A stretch of DNA of 64,000 nucleotides from Alphaproteobacteria bacterium (GCA_003246625.1 QJZR01000012.1:620001-684000), one strand, 5' to 3'. Shown: positions 45,021 to 53,632, counted from the stretch's first letter. The notes: generated by a model from the sequence alone, not told the origin. Made by a program: numbers and translations.

Positions 45021-47687
45021 CTACGGACGGCGCTGCGGGCGTGAGCTCTGACGAAGTCCCATGGCTTGGCGGGTTAGCGCCTCGTTCCAATCCACTGCCG
45101 GCGCCGGAGGGGTCTCATTGGCAAAATCCCTTTCTGCCTCGATTGCAGCAGCCTTAATTTTTTCCGCGTATGCCCGCCCAGCCGCATCATTGTCGCATGC
45201 CGATACGACCATCATCCCCGCGGCAAGCCGCGCTATCACCGCCCGAAGTTCGTCGTGAGGGACACCATTTCGGATCGCCAGATAGCGTGTGGTCGTGCGC
45301 TCATCGGGTGACGACAGCTCGTAGTGCGCCATCGCGTCGATCGGCGATTCGACGACCACCAGTCGACTATCTGCCGCATCTGGACGTGACATCCACATTC
45401 CCGGCAGGGCGCCAGCGGTGTATGCGCGAAAAGATCGCTCGGAGCCTGGCGCTGGTCGATTTCGTCGCTCAACACCAACCAGTCCACTGGCGAGGTGGTA
45501 CGGGAAAACCGCATTGTGATGGCTATCGACCCGGAACGTCCCCCGGAAACGCAAGGACACCAGAGTCGCGGCGGAGATTCCGCGTTCCTGCTCAAGAAAA
45601 GCGCAGTACGTCGCGACCGTGGCCGAACTCCACTCTTCAGCCGCGAGCTTGGCATTTCCTTCCTTTTTGCGAGGGGCAGGAAGGGGCGCTTGCGCGGGCG
45701 TTTCAGAGGGCGGGGCGATCAACAACGATTGCAGTTGAGATGCGGCTTCGGCAACGGTTGCACCGGTGCGCCATTGCAGCAGATCAATCGCCGTCCCCTG
45801 GCGACCGGCGTTCGACGAAAAGACCCAGTGGCCCGTCGCTGACATGCCGACGATCAGCTTCGTTCCGTCCGGGTGGCGCATCGCCGTATGATTTTGGTCG
45901 CTCGCGCGCTCATCGACGAGGAAGCCGAGCCTTGCCGCGACCGACCGGAGATCCACTTCCGTTTTAATCCTCGCGAGGTCCGGGCGCCCCTGCCGGGGAC
46001 GATTCACGCGCCGTCGAGCGCTTTGCTCAGTTCGCCGCACAGCGACACCAAGGAGTCCACCCGCGTCGCTAAGGCGTCGAGCCACTGCGTTAATTCCGTC
46101 GCTTGGGCCACGTACTCCGCCTGCATCCGGGAGACGGTTTGCAGGAGCTCGCGCTCCATCGGCGTCAAACTGTTCATCCTTCAACTCCCTCCAACGTGCT
46201 TCTTCCTCGCGGAAAAGACCGGATAATTCTGGATTCGAAACGGAGATTCCCGCCCTCACGGCTTCGCAAATCGCCAGCCGTTGGAACTCCGGCGCCCCCT
46301 TCACGGTGATCTCCTTCCAGCCCTTCGCCTGCGCCTCGGCGATCATCAATTTCACCGCCAGCTCAGAGGTTTTGGAGGCCGAAATCCGTTCGCCGTGGTC
46401 CGTGACGACTGCTCCGTCAATAAGCCGCACCGTTCGCGTGTTTCGGTCGATCCGCCGCAGCGCCATCAGCAGTTCTTCGGGCAGAGTCATGCCGAAAATG
46501 ACCAGGAAAAGGTGGGCTTTGTAGTGGGCTTTGCGGACGGGGTCCGGCTCTACCACCTCAATCTCCGCGTTGCCGAGGTCGAGGATGGGGGTATCGCCCA
46601 CGCCGTCCTGATCGCAAAGCAACTTGGCTTTTTCCGACTTCGGCGCCGGAATGATGGGCGGCGTGTCGATTGCAGTCGGAACCGGCGAAACATTCGGGGG
46701 CGGTATTTCAGATGTTTCCCACTCTGGTCCGCCGTAGCGAAGCCGATGAAATTTTGCGCGGGCGTTCACGAGCCTGTTGAGTCGCTGGGTACATTCGTCC
46801 AAGACGAGGCGCGGCGTAGCGTCGGTCGAGATCGGACCAAGCGCCTCGGGCGAGATAAAGCTTTCACTAAAAAGGCGACCGCGAAGGCGGAAACGCTTGC
46901 CCTGGTCGTTCATCAGGGTGATGTAACCCTTCCCCACTCGCGGAATCTGCACGCCGTTTCCGCGCAGTTTCTCAATTAGTTCATCTCGGGAGCGAATCTC
47001 ACCAGCAGCAAATGCTGCCTCGGCAAGCTCCGCCGCCTCTACCGCGATGTTCTCTTTTGGTACTCCCCCGGCTCTCTCCGCTGCTGCCGCGATTTTTGAG
47101 ACCCAGTCCGGAACAGCCGTGAGGCGTGCGCGACGCGGATCTTCGGGGTCGGCCCAGCCGTAGCGCGCATTCATCACGTCCCGGAAGGCATCCCAGAGCT
47201 TCTGATTTGCACCACCTGGCGGCGAAGGATTGATGGATTTGATGCGGCCATCACCAGCTAAAATTGCTCGCGGGGCGCAGAAATTGAGTTCGAGGCGGCC
47301 AGTGTCAGTATGCGTCGTCCAGAGGCACGGGGGACGGTGCTCCTCAGCAATCCCCGCATACGCAGCCGCCTCAAATGCTCTTATAACCCTGTCAATTTGC
47401 TCACGGAGCACCGGATCTCCGGTGTTGAAGCGAGCGATATCAACATCCTCTCGCTCGAATGAGAGGACCGCTGACGAGTATCGATGCTTGAAATCGATAG
47501 ACCTGATGGCCTGGCGCATCAGCCCGGGATCGCCACGGAGAATTTCAGGCGCAGGGTTGCGGTGTAGGAGAACCCTTCCATTCCCGTTCAGGGAAGTCTT
47601 CCAGACAGCCGCGTTGCACAGGTAGTTCACGACCCCATTGCCACCGGGATCGTCCGCGCCGGTGTGCTTCGACCACGCGACTAGCAT
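45021..47687 (-). CDS. relaxase with LPD7, DUF3991-like and TOPRIM regions
   Basis: The 888-residue protein opens with a relaxase domain; motif III reads THTDTGRLELNF (125-136), a form in which the later histidines are partly replaced, as in several MOB families. A middle LPD7 region follows (RTVRLIDGAVVTDHGERISA, then GWKEITVKGAPEFQ). A DUF3991-like domain (LRSVAARLGF through GTAIDLLQW) and a TOPRIM domain (VVVESPIDAMAHYE and VSACDNDAAGRAYA) end the chain, as in primase-fused relaxases. It should nick oriT and start transfer. Its start overlaps the mobC stop by about seven bases. The catalytic tyrosine is not certain; Y22 in VNYLCN is a candidate. Confidence 0.8.
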   Translation of the reverse strand: MLVAWSKHTGADDPGGNGVVNYLCNAAVWKTSLNGNGRVLLHRNPAPEILRGDPGLMRQAIRSIDFKHRYSSAVLSFEREDVDIARFNTGDPVLREQIDRVIRAFEAAAYAGIAEEHRPPCLWTTHTDTGRLELNFCAPRAILAGDGRIKSINPSPPGGANQKLWDAFRDVMNARYGWADPEDPRRARLTAVPDWVSKIAAAAERAGGVPKENIAVEAAELAEAAFAAGEIRSRDELIEKLRGNGVQIPRVGKGYITLMNDQGKRFRLRGRLFSESFISPEALGPISTDATPRLVLDECTQRLNRLVNARAKFHRLRYGGPEWETSEIPPPNVSPVPTAIDTPPIIPAPKSEKAKLLCDQDGVGDTPILDLGNAEIEVVEPDPVRKAHYKAHLFLVIFGMTLPEELLMALRRIDRNTRTVRLIDGAVVTDHGERISASKTSELAVKLMIAEAQAKGWKEITVKGAPEFQRLAICEAVRAGISVSNPELSGLFREEEARWRELKDEQFDADGARAPANRLPDAGGVRGPSDGINAVARRLSDAGGLLGVAVRRTEQSARRRVNRPRQGRPDLARIKTEVDLRSVAARLGFLVDERASDQNHTAMRHPDGTKLIVGMSATGHWVFSSNAGRQGTAIDLLQWRTGATVAEAASQLQSLLIAPPSETPAQAPLPAPRKKEGNAKLAAEEWSSATVATYCAFLEQERGISAATLVSLRFRGTFRVDSHHNAVFPYHLASGLVGVERRNRPAPGSERSFRAYTAGALPGMWMSRPDAADSRLVVVESPIDAMAHYELSSPDERTTTRYLAIRNGVPHDELRAVIARLAAGMMVVSACDNDAAGRAYAEKIKAAAIEAERDFANETPPAPAVDWNEALTRQAMGLRQSSRPQRRP

Positions 47688-48034
47688 GACGCATCCCCTG
47701 CGTCTGGCGGCGTTTGATCCAAGCCGAATTCGTTGCGCAGCAGGCGCTCAATGCGCAGCAGGGCGAGCACAACGGTGCTGGCCTCGATTGCCGCTTTGTG
47801 AGCGTTCGCCCACCGGGACAGTTGGTTAAGATTGTTGCCGATTTTTCCCAACTGAAACGTCCGGCGCCGCCAGTCTGAGCGGTTGACGACGACTGCCTGA
47901 GACGCTGCCAGACGTAGGAAATCGGCGAGATTCATGCCCGCATCCGCCGCGAGGGAAATCAGGCGCTGCCGCTCGGCATCGCTCAGCCGGATCTTCGCTA
48001 CGTGCGCGCGGCGGGTGCGGGGCTTTGGCATCAT
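47681..48034 (-). CDS. MobC-like mobilization accessory protein
   Basis: The 117-residue protein has a ribbon-helix-helix-type N-terminus (AHVAKIRLSDAERQRLISLA) and the MobC signature QLGKIGNNLNQLSRWAN. MobC proteins help the relaxase open the DNA at oriT. AGGGAG stands directly before tandem ATGs at 48034 and 48031. It overlaps the relaxase gene, and the hairpin element at 48035-48127 lies immediately upstream, where an oriT is expected. Confidence 0.87.
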   Translation of the reverse strand: MMPKPRTRRAHVAKIRLSDAERQRLISLAADAGMNLADFLRLAASQAVVVNRSDWRRRTFQLGKIGNNLNQLSRWANAHKAAIEASTVVLALLRIERLLRNEFGLDQTPPDAGDASC

Positions 48035-48127
48035 CTCTCCCTATCGCGCGAACCGGGGTCCTAGGGGCTGCGCCCCTAGCAAGGTCTCCGGTGGCCCAAA
48101 GGGCCCTCCGGAGGAGCCTTGCTCCCA
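48035..48127 (-). repeat. hairpin element A upstream of mobC, candidate oriT
   Basis: On the plus strand it reads CTCTCCCTATCG, GCGAACCGGGGTCC, then a hairpin CTAGGGGC/GCCCCTAG (48061-48079), then a long stem of GCAAGG/CCTTGC, CTCCGG/CCGGAG and GGCCC/GGGCC (48079-48122). The same blocks occur in inverted orientation at 43937-44044. A position abutting mobC and stacked dyads fit an origin of transfer; a dispersed intergenic hairpin family is the alternative, as a similar stem occurs in the chromosome at 21412-21430. Confidence 0.5.
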
Positions 48128-48230
48128 AGCAGAAAGAAAAACGAAGACCACGTCAAGAGAAAATTTGCGTAGATCTATCCAGTATTGCGTAACCACTACA
48201 GGATACACAATATCAGTTGCGGTTTTTATC

Positions 48231-48269
48231 GTATGTTACATACGTGTATTTCCACCGTATGTTACACAC
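48231..48269. repeat. two direct copies of GTATGTTAC near mobC
   Basis: GTATGTTACATAC (48231-48243, itself a dyad around one base) and GTATGTTACACAC (48257-48269) repeat the half-site of the inverted repeat at 38579-38615, ten kilobases away on the same element. They overlap the 3' end of the small gene at 48236-48526 and lie about 200 bases upstream of mobC. Bases 48128-48230 hold no gene. Confidence 0.45.
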
Positions 48270-48526
48270 GCTTCAAATATCTCGTTGGCATCGATGACGC
48301 CCACGAAATCCAGCTCACGGAGAATGGCCACGGCGGCCGCACCGCGAGGCGCATTCTGCGCGTACCACCATTTTTTGACTGCCGGTGCCCCCGCCTGAAG
48401 CTCTCGAGCCAGGAGACGAATACGTTCGGCGTCCCGTGCAGAAGGCGCGAGGCGCTCACCGGCGGCGCGGACGGCAACGGAGAAGGCTTCGATCTCGGCT
48501 TTGCGTTTGGCTGAAACGGATTTCAC
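48236..48526 (-). CDS. small helical protein, possible HTH regulator
   Basis: The 96-residue protein is unrecognised. Its helices include PAVKKWWYAQNAPRGAAAVAIL, which resembles the recognition part of an XRE-like helix-turn-helix. A GTG start at 48526 is supported by AAGGAGGG four bases before it. A 23-bp palindrome lies 34 bases upstream, shared with the divergent gene at 48612, so autoregulation is plausible. Confidence 0.5.
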   Translation of the reverse strand: MKSVSAKRKAEIEAFSVAVRAAGERLAPSARDAERIRLLARELQAGAPAVKKWWYAQNAPRGAAAVAILRELDFVGVIDANEIFEACVTYGGNTRM

Positions 48527-48559
48527 TCAGCCCTCCTTGGGACGCTGAAGCGCGCTTGA

Positions 48560-48582
48560 AATGGGATAAAATTTATCCCATT
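48560..48582. promoter_or_regulatory. 23-bp perfect palindrome between divergent small genes
   Basis: AATGGGATAAA and TTTATCCCATT are exact reverse complements around a single A. It sits midway between the divergent starts at 48526 and 48612, so a dimeric repressor bound here could silence both directions. Confidence 0.65.
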
Positions 48583-48611
48583 CTTGATAGCGAAATTTGA
48601 GGCCAGAGACC

Positions 48612-48824
48612 ATGAGAAAAACCACTCCGTCCGCGCATCCGCATCTGCGCCTCGTCTATTCCCGGCCCGAGCCCAATGAGACAATGAGGCAGCGAATCAT
48701 CATGGCGGTGCCAGACCCAGAACCGTCAATCGCTGGAGAGTGGCGGCACGGGACGCTCGACGATTTTTGTGATGACATCATGCTTGTCGCGAAAGAAATT
48801 TTCGACGCGGAACCAAAGGATTGA
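48612..48824 (+). CDS. hypothetical protein
   Basis: A 70-residue protein with no recognised family; the C-terminal part is acidic (TLDDFCDDIMLVAKEIFDAE). The ATG follows a GAGG and stands 30 bases beyond the palindrome. The next gene starts three bases after its stop, so the two are cotranscribed. Confidence 0.45.
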   Translation: MRKTTPSAHPHLRLVYSRPEPNETMRQRIIMAVPDPEPSIAGEWRHGTLDDFCDDIMLVAKEIFDAEPKD

Positions 48825-48827
48825 ATC

Positions 48828-49166
48828 ATGCGACCCGCCGCTACCGACGTCACCGCTCGGGTGATGCTGATTTTTCACCGACTCATCGCCCGCCGGATCT
48901 CTGTCGATCCGGCGTTGCTTGACCAGGTGCGTGAGACGCTTGCGCACCAATCCGGCCACGACGAATGGAAGCAGTTGCTGCAGCTCGACGCCGAGGCCCT
49001 GCTGCAGGCTATCGTACGGCGAGATGAACGGATGACACGGCTGCGATCATGCTCGCCGCTCGCGCCTCTGCTCGACGTGCGCGACCCAGGACGGCGACGG
49101 CGGGCTTGGAGATCAGCTCGGCGGGCCGTCAAAAATGGAGGATGGCCGTGCGCGTCGGCCACATGA
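48828..49166 (+). CDS. hypothetical protein
   Basis: A 112-residue protein with a helical first half (VTARVMLIFHRLIARR, then LDQVRETLAHQSGHDEWKQL) and a basic tail; no family recognised. AAAGGA lies about eight bases before the ATG. Its end overlaps the start of the metallophosphoesterase fragment by about 20 bases, indicating one transcription unit. Confidence 0.45.
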   Translation: MRPAATDVTARVMLIFHRLIARRISVDPALLDQVRETLAHQSGHDEWKQLLQLDAEALLQAIVRRDERMTRLRSCSPLAPLLDVRDPGRRRRAWRSARRAVKNGGWPCASAT

Positions 49167-49632
49167 GCGACCTGCATCTGGAATTCGAGGAACGCGGTCC
49201 GGATTACCCCACCGGCGCGTGGTTCGCACTACAAAAAGCCCGACGCGCGCTAGCCGCTGACGGACACCCTCGGGTGGGGCCGCTACTCGCAGATTTGCGC
49301 GAACAAATCGACCTCATGGTCATAGCCGGCGACACAAACACTCCTAGGGGCCGCCGAAAAGGACTTTCCGGTGTCCGCTATGGCGACCAAGTGGCGCGAT
49401 ACCTCGGCGTTCCTGTCGTAGTTCTGGCAGGGAATCACGAGTTCTTCGACGGCGATCTAGAAGAGGAAATTCGAGAGCTGCGGAAAGAGGCTACCGAAAC
49501 CGAGGGGCGTGTCTCGTTCCTCGAACAGGATCACCTTGTGTCTGATCTGCCTGTCGGCAAGCTGCATATCCTGGGCTGTACGCTCTGGACAGATTTTGCG
49601 CTATTCGGTGATGTCGAGATGGCTGCCGCCAT
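49148..49632 (+). pseudogene. metallophosphoesterase, cut by an IS3-family insertion
   Basis: The reading frame has calcineurin-like motifs in order: MSDLHLEFEE near the N-terminus, VIAGDTN, then LAGNHEFFDGD. After about 161 codons it runs into the IS at 49633, and the final histidine motifs of the family are missing. GTG at 49148 has GGAGG six bases before it; an ATG at 49142 sits too close. No continuation is found beyond the right end of the IS, so the 3' part was lost, not just separated. The protein would be inactive. Confidence 0.72.
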
Positions 49633-49696
49633 TGACCTGCTATGGGAATTTTCCTCCAATTTGAAGTAGAGTCCGGCCCAGCAGGGAGACGGACTT

Positions 49697-49963
49697 GTGA
49701 AGCGGAGCAGGTTTTCGGAAGAGCAGATCATCGGCATCCTGAAGGAGCAGGAGGCGGGTGCGACGACGGCGGACGTGTGCCGGCGGCACGGAGTGTCGAG
49801 CGCGACGTTCTACAAGTGGAAAGCCAAGTATGGTGGCCTTGATGTCTCGGAGGCCCGGCGTCTGAAGGCGCTGGAGGACGAGAACGCCCGACTGAAGAAG
49901 CTTCTGGCGGAATCGATGCTGAACGAGGCCGCGCTCCGCGATCTTCTTGGAAAAAAATGGTAG
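49697..49963 (+). CDS. IS3-family transposase orfA
   Basis: The 88-residue protein has the orfA helix-turn-helix (RFSEEQIIGILKEQEAG, then TADVCRRHGVSSATFYKWK) and the leucine-zipper stretch RRLKALEDENARLKKLLAE. It ends at LGKKW, as in IS407-type elements. A run of seven A bases (49951-49957) just before its stop is the probable -1 frameshift site that joins it to orfB. Confidence 0.92.
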   Translation: MKRSRFSEEQIIGILKEQEAGATTADVCRRHGVSSATFYKWKAKYGGLDVSEARRLKALEDENARLKKLLAESMLNEAALRDLLGKKW

Positions 49964-50883
49964 GGCCCGCCGCGAAGCGGGAAGCTGTCGCGCATCTGCG
50001 AAGCGATTTCGAGATGAGCGAGCGACGGGTCTGCACGGTGCTCGGAGTGGATCGCACGACGGTCCGCTACCGCTCCATCCGCCCTGCCGACGAAGAGTTA
50101 CGGGAACGCCTGCGCGACCTCGCCCAGGAGCGGAGGCGCTTCGGCTACCGGCGTCTGTTCGTCCTGCTTCGCCGAGATGGTGAGGCTTCCGGGATCACCC
50201 GTATCTACCGCCTGTATCGGGAAGAAGGCTTGGCGGTGCGCCGGAGACGGACCCGACGCAAAGCGATCGGCACGCGAGCGCCGATCCTGGTGGAAGCCGT
50301 CCCCAATGCCCGCTGGTCTCTCGACTTCGTGCACGACCAACTGGACAACGGGCGACGCTTCCGGGTTCTGAACATCGTCGATGACGTGACGCGGGAGTGT
50401 CTGGCGGCGATTCCCGACACCTCGATCTCCGGCGTGCGGGTGGTCCGCGAACTGGCGGCCTTGGTGGCAAGGCACGGCAAGCCCGGAATGATCGTCTCCG
50501 ACAACGGCACCGAACTCACGTCCAACGCCGTGCTGAAATGGACCCAGGATCAGCGGATCGAATGGCACTACATCGCCCCCGGCAAGCCGATGCAGAACGG
50601 CTATGTCGAGAGCTTCAACGGGCGGATGCGGGACGAACTTCTGAACGAAACGGCCTTCACCAGCATGGTTCAGGCTCGCGCTGTGATCGCCGCTTGGCGG
50701 ACCGACTACAACACCACCAGGCCGCATTCGGCCCTGGGATACCAAACCCCGGCGGCACGTGCCGCCGAACTTAAGGCAATGGAGGCAGTCCCTCCGCCCG
50801 TTCCGGGCTCCGGGGCTACCCCCATTGCTCACACCACGCCTGACGGTGTAACTTCGGCAAAGGCTCTACTTTCGGCCGGATGA
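49957..50883 (+). CDS. IS3-family transposase orfB (DDE catalytic part)
   Basis: The 308-residue frame has the rve integrase core with the catalytic DDE triad in RWSLDFVHD, IVSDNGTEL and GYVESFNGRMRDE. It overlaps orfA in the -1 frame at the A-rich slippery site and is normally made as an OrfAB fusion. The coding sequence looks intact, so the element may still move. Confidence 0.92.
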   Translation: MVGPAAKREAVAHLRSDFEMSERRVCTVLGVDRTTVRYRSIRPADEELRERLRDLAQERRRFGYRRLFVLLRRDGEASGITRIYRLYREEGLAVRRRRTRRKAIGTRAPILVEAVPNARWSLDFVHDQLDNGRRFRVLNIVDDVTRECLAAIPDTSISGVRVVRELAALVARHGKPGMIVSDNGTELTSNAVLKWTQDQRIEWHYIAPGKPMQNGYVESFNGRMRDELLNETAFTSMVQARAVIAAWRTDYNTTRPHSALGYQTPAARAAELKAMEAVPPPVPGSGATPIAHTTPDGVTSAKALLSAG

Positions 50884-50907
50884 AAGTTCCATAGCAGGTC
50901 AGCATAA

Positions 50908-52542
50908 ATGGGCAATTTAAACATCGTTTTCAAAAAGAATATGGACATCGGCGCCGCCTCGGCAGAGCAGGATTCTACATACCTGCAAGACTGCTTTATT
51001 GATACGGGAGACTTTGAGGTCCTCAACAACATAAAGGACAGCCACTCCGTCATAGTCGGCCGCACAGGTGTCGGGAAAAGTGCATTAATAGAAACACTAA
51101 AGAACAAAGAAGATCACGTCCTAGATATAGAAGCTGATGCCTTATGCCTACAATACATATCAAACTCTGACATCCTGAGATTCCTAGACGCGATGGGCGT
51201 GAATTTAGATATTTTTTATCAATTACTCTGGAGACACATACTGTCTGTTGAGTTGATAAAGTACAAATTCAAAATAAAAAACGAGGAAGACAGCAACAAT
51301 TTCTTTAGCTGGATTTCTGCATTAACCGGAAAAAACAAGAAGAAGGAAAAGGCTCTCGATTATATTCGAAGCTGGGGTGATAAATTCTGGATAGATACAG
51401 ACGAACGGATAAAAGAATTCACCTCAAAATTAGAGAGAGAGCTCTCTGTCGGCGCTGACTTGTCTTCTCTAGGAATACCTATAGATGCCTCCGCTGCATC
51501 GAAACTCTCAGCCGAGAAAAAAACTGAAGTGATCGTCCGTGCGCAAAAAATTGTATCTTCTGTCCAAATTCAAGAATTAAACAGTCTAATGCAGGTACTT
51601 GCGGATGACGTTTTTGACGATAGAAAGAATTACTATTTCATCACGATAGATAGACTTGATGAGAACTGGGTTGATGAACGAATTAAATACAGACTAATAA
51701 GATCCCTGATTGAAACCATTAAAAAATTCCGGCGAGTGGAGCAGGTTAAGATCGTAATTGCTTTACGTGCAGACCTTCTGCTCAGCGTCATACGGAACAC
51801 CAAAGATGCTGGATTCCAGGAAGAAAAGTACGAAGACCTATATATTCATCTAACGTGGGACAAGACTCACATGCTGTCCCTAGTCGATAAGCGCATTACA
51901 TCTCTTTTCCAGGACAAATACACCAAAGAACGTATTTGCTTTTCGGATGTGTTTGCCGGACATATCGGGACAGAACCCACATTTGATTACATGCTCAATC
52001 GAACACTAATGCGCCCGAGGGATATAATCCTCTTTGTAAACCAATGCATAAAACAAGCCCAGGGTCAGAATCATATTACAGCAGCAATGGTACGATCTGC
52101 TGAGACATTATATTCCAAAAAGCGTCTGCTTTCTCTTTGTGAGGAATGGGCTGGTCACTACCCGAAACTTCAGACCTACCTAACTCCTTTCGAAGGAAAG
52201 CCTAGCAAGAGGCATTTAAACGAATTTAGTCGGCGAGAAATTGAAGATCTTGCATCACTTCTCCTATCCGATGACCCGGAACCCAGAGATGAACTGTCCG
52301 TCATGGCGCGTGCTCTGCTGGATTCGAAAATCAACCGCCGCACGTTCACCCGAGAGTGGATCAAGGCCTTGCAACGGGTAGGGGCAATCGGGGTGAAATC
52401 CGATTCGTACAGCCCCGTCCTCTGGTCACACGAAGGTGATCTTTCTGTCGAAGACAATGAAATAAAGACCAATACAGTGGTGTATTTACACCCAATTCTC
52501 TGGTCAGCGTTGGGAATACATGAGCGAACCCCCCATGTGTAG
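50908..52542 (+). CDS. P-loop ATPase, Sll1717-like
   Basis: The 544-residue protein has Walker A GRTGVGKSA (about 51-59), a Walker B strand YYFITIDRLDENW (about 248-260) and MRPRDIILFVNQCIKQA, features of the Sll1717-type P-loop ATPases often found among defence genes. Its function is not established. Codon use is strongly A+T-rich compared with all neighbours, pointing to separate recent acquisition. The ATG lies six bases beyond the IS right end, and its ribosome site (AGGT) falls inside the IS repeat, so its original promoter is gone. It is convergent with the integrase. Confidence 0.7.
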   Translation: MGNLNIVFKKNMDIGAASAEQDSTYLQDCFIDTGDFEVLNNIKDSHSVIVGRTGVGKSALIETLKNKEDHVLDIEADALCLQYISNSDILRFLDAMGVNLDIFYQLLWRHILSVELIKYKFKIKNEEDSNNFFSWISALTGKNKKKEKALDYIRSWGDKFWIDTDERIKEFTSKLERELSVGADLSSLGIPIDASAASKLSAEKKTEVIVRAQKIVSSVQIQELNSLMQVLADDVFDDRKNYYFITIDRLDENWVDERIKYRLIRSLIETIKKFRRVEQVKIVIALRADLLLSVIRNTKDAGFQEEKYEDLYIHLTWDKTHMLSLVDKRITSLFQDKYTKERICFSDVFAGHIGTEPTFDYMLNRTLMRPRDIILFVNQCIKQAQGQNHITAAMVRSAETLYSKKRLLSLCEEWAGHYPKLQTYLTPFEGKPSKRHLNEFSRREIEDLASLLLSDDPEPRDELSVMARALLDSKINRRTFTREWIKALQRVGAIGVKSDSYSPVLWSHEGDLSVEDNEIKTNTVVYLHPILWSALGIHERTPHV

Positions 52543-52558
52543 CTGCCTCATTAATTAG

Positions 52559-53632
52559 CTACCCCAACTTGGCCCCCAGCCTATCCGCGCGAAGGTGAGT
52601 ATAGCGGGTAAGCATTTCCGGGCGCAGGTGGCCACTGATCGCCATGATCTCGTTGTCGCGAAGATCGGTGCGTTCGAATAGGCGACTGATCGCCTCATGC
52701 CGAAGGTCATGCCAGCGCAGATCTGGAAAGTTCTCATCGTTCACGACGCCGCGCCAAGCGTGGCCGAAAGCTCGCGGTGTCTCGACCGGAAACACCGCCC
52801 GCTTGCCGAGAATTGCAACACCCTCAGGAATCAAACTGCGGAACGCTGCAACCGCTCGGGTAGATAACGGCACCCGTCGCGGGCGGTCGTTCTTGGTTCG
52901 CGGCAGATCGCAGCATGGGAATTCGACGTTCAGCATCACCCGGTCCCAGGTCATTCCTGCCAGCTCTGCCTGGCGCATCGCGGTTTCCAGGCTGATGATC
53001 ACCGCACCTCGCAGCCATGGCCGTGAACTTATTGCGCAGGCCGCCAGGAGCCGAGCTTCCTCGTCCTTGCCATCCGCATCGAGATGAAGACTCAAGCGCC
53101 TGTCCCGCCCCTGCCCCAGTGGCGGCCGCACTTTCTCCCCCACCGGATTGGTCACCTCCATCTTCTGCGCCAGGGCGAAATTTATATAGACTTGGGAGAG
53201 GGTATTTAGGCGATGCACGAGCGTTTGCGGCGCACAGTCGCCTTCATTCAGCAACTCATCACGCCATTCGATCAGATCCCATGGCTTGAGCGATACCAGC
53301 GACCAGTCCGCAAACTCCGACGCGCACCAGTAGCGCAGGCGCGAGAGCTGGTTTTTCGCGTGCGCCGTCTTCGGCATCCGCTTTTCGGTCTTACGGTCCT
53401 TCGGAGCGATCCGGTCCTTGAACCATTCGCAGGCCTGCCGGACGGTGGTCGCCTGGACCAACTTGCGGTCCACGTACTCGTCGCCAACCACCTTCCCCTC
53501 CTGGATCATCGCCCAGGTCTGTGCGTCCGTCAGACTGGTGAAGGTTTTGGAAATTGTAACGACACGATCGCCGGCCTTGCGGCGGATCCTAGCGCGGTAC
53601 TGATAAGGGCCGCGTGCGTCGATGCTGGCCAT
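52559..53632 (-). CDS. tyrosine site-specific recombinase (integrase)
   Basis: The 357-residue integrase has all catalytic residues: R220 (ETAMRQAEL), K247 (RTKNDR), H308 and R311 (WHDLRHEA), H335 (SGHLR) and Y344 (RYTHLR). It lies 130 bases from attR and reads into the element, the usual layout for integration into a tRNA 3' end. ATG at 53632 has GAGG and AAGG upstream; the longer frame to 53716 would run through the binding-site repeats and is rejected. Confidence 0.93.
   Translation of the reverse strand: MASIDARGPYQYRARIRRKAGDRVVTISKTFTSLTDAQTWAMIQEGKVVGDEYVDRKLVQATTVRQACEWFKDRIAPKDRKTEKRMPKTAHAKNQLSRLRYWCASEFADWSLVSLKPWDLIEWRDELLNEGDCAPQTLVHRLNTLSQVYINFALAQKMEVTNPVGEKVRPPLGQGRDRRLSLHLDADGKDEEARLLAACAISSRPWLRGAVIISLETAMRQAELAGMTWDRVMLNVEFPCCDLPRTKNDRPRRVPLSTRAVAAFRSLIPEGVAILGKRAVFPVETPRAFGHAWRGVVNDENFPDLRWHDLRHEAISRLFERTDLRDNEIMAISGHLRPEMLTRYTHLRADRLGAKLG

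Larger units (their letters stand above)
49633..50901 (+). mobile_element. IS3-family insertion sequence, IS407-like, about 1.27 kb
   Basis: Imperfect terminal inverted repeats begin TGACCTGCTATGG at 49633 and end at 50901 with the reverse complement. They agree again further in (AAGTAGAG). The element encodes overlapping orfA and orfB of a DDE transposase. The flanks CCAT (left) and GCAT (right) match at three of four bases, so a clear target duplication is absent. With the missing 3' part of the phosphoesterase, this suggests a deletion or rearrangement next to the IS. Confidence 0.85.

Noticed and set aside
48231-48269. CRISPR-like repeats
   Set aside because: Only two short direct copies with no regular spacers and no cas genes; operator-like sites explain them better. 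No CRISPR array was seen anywhere in the window.
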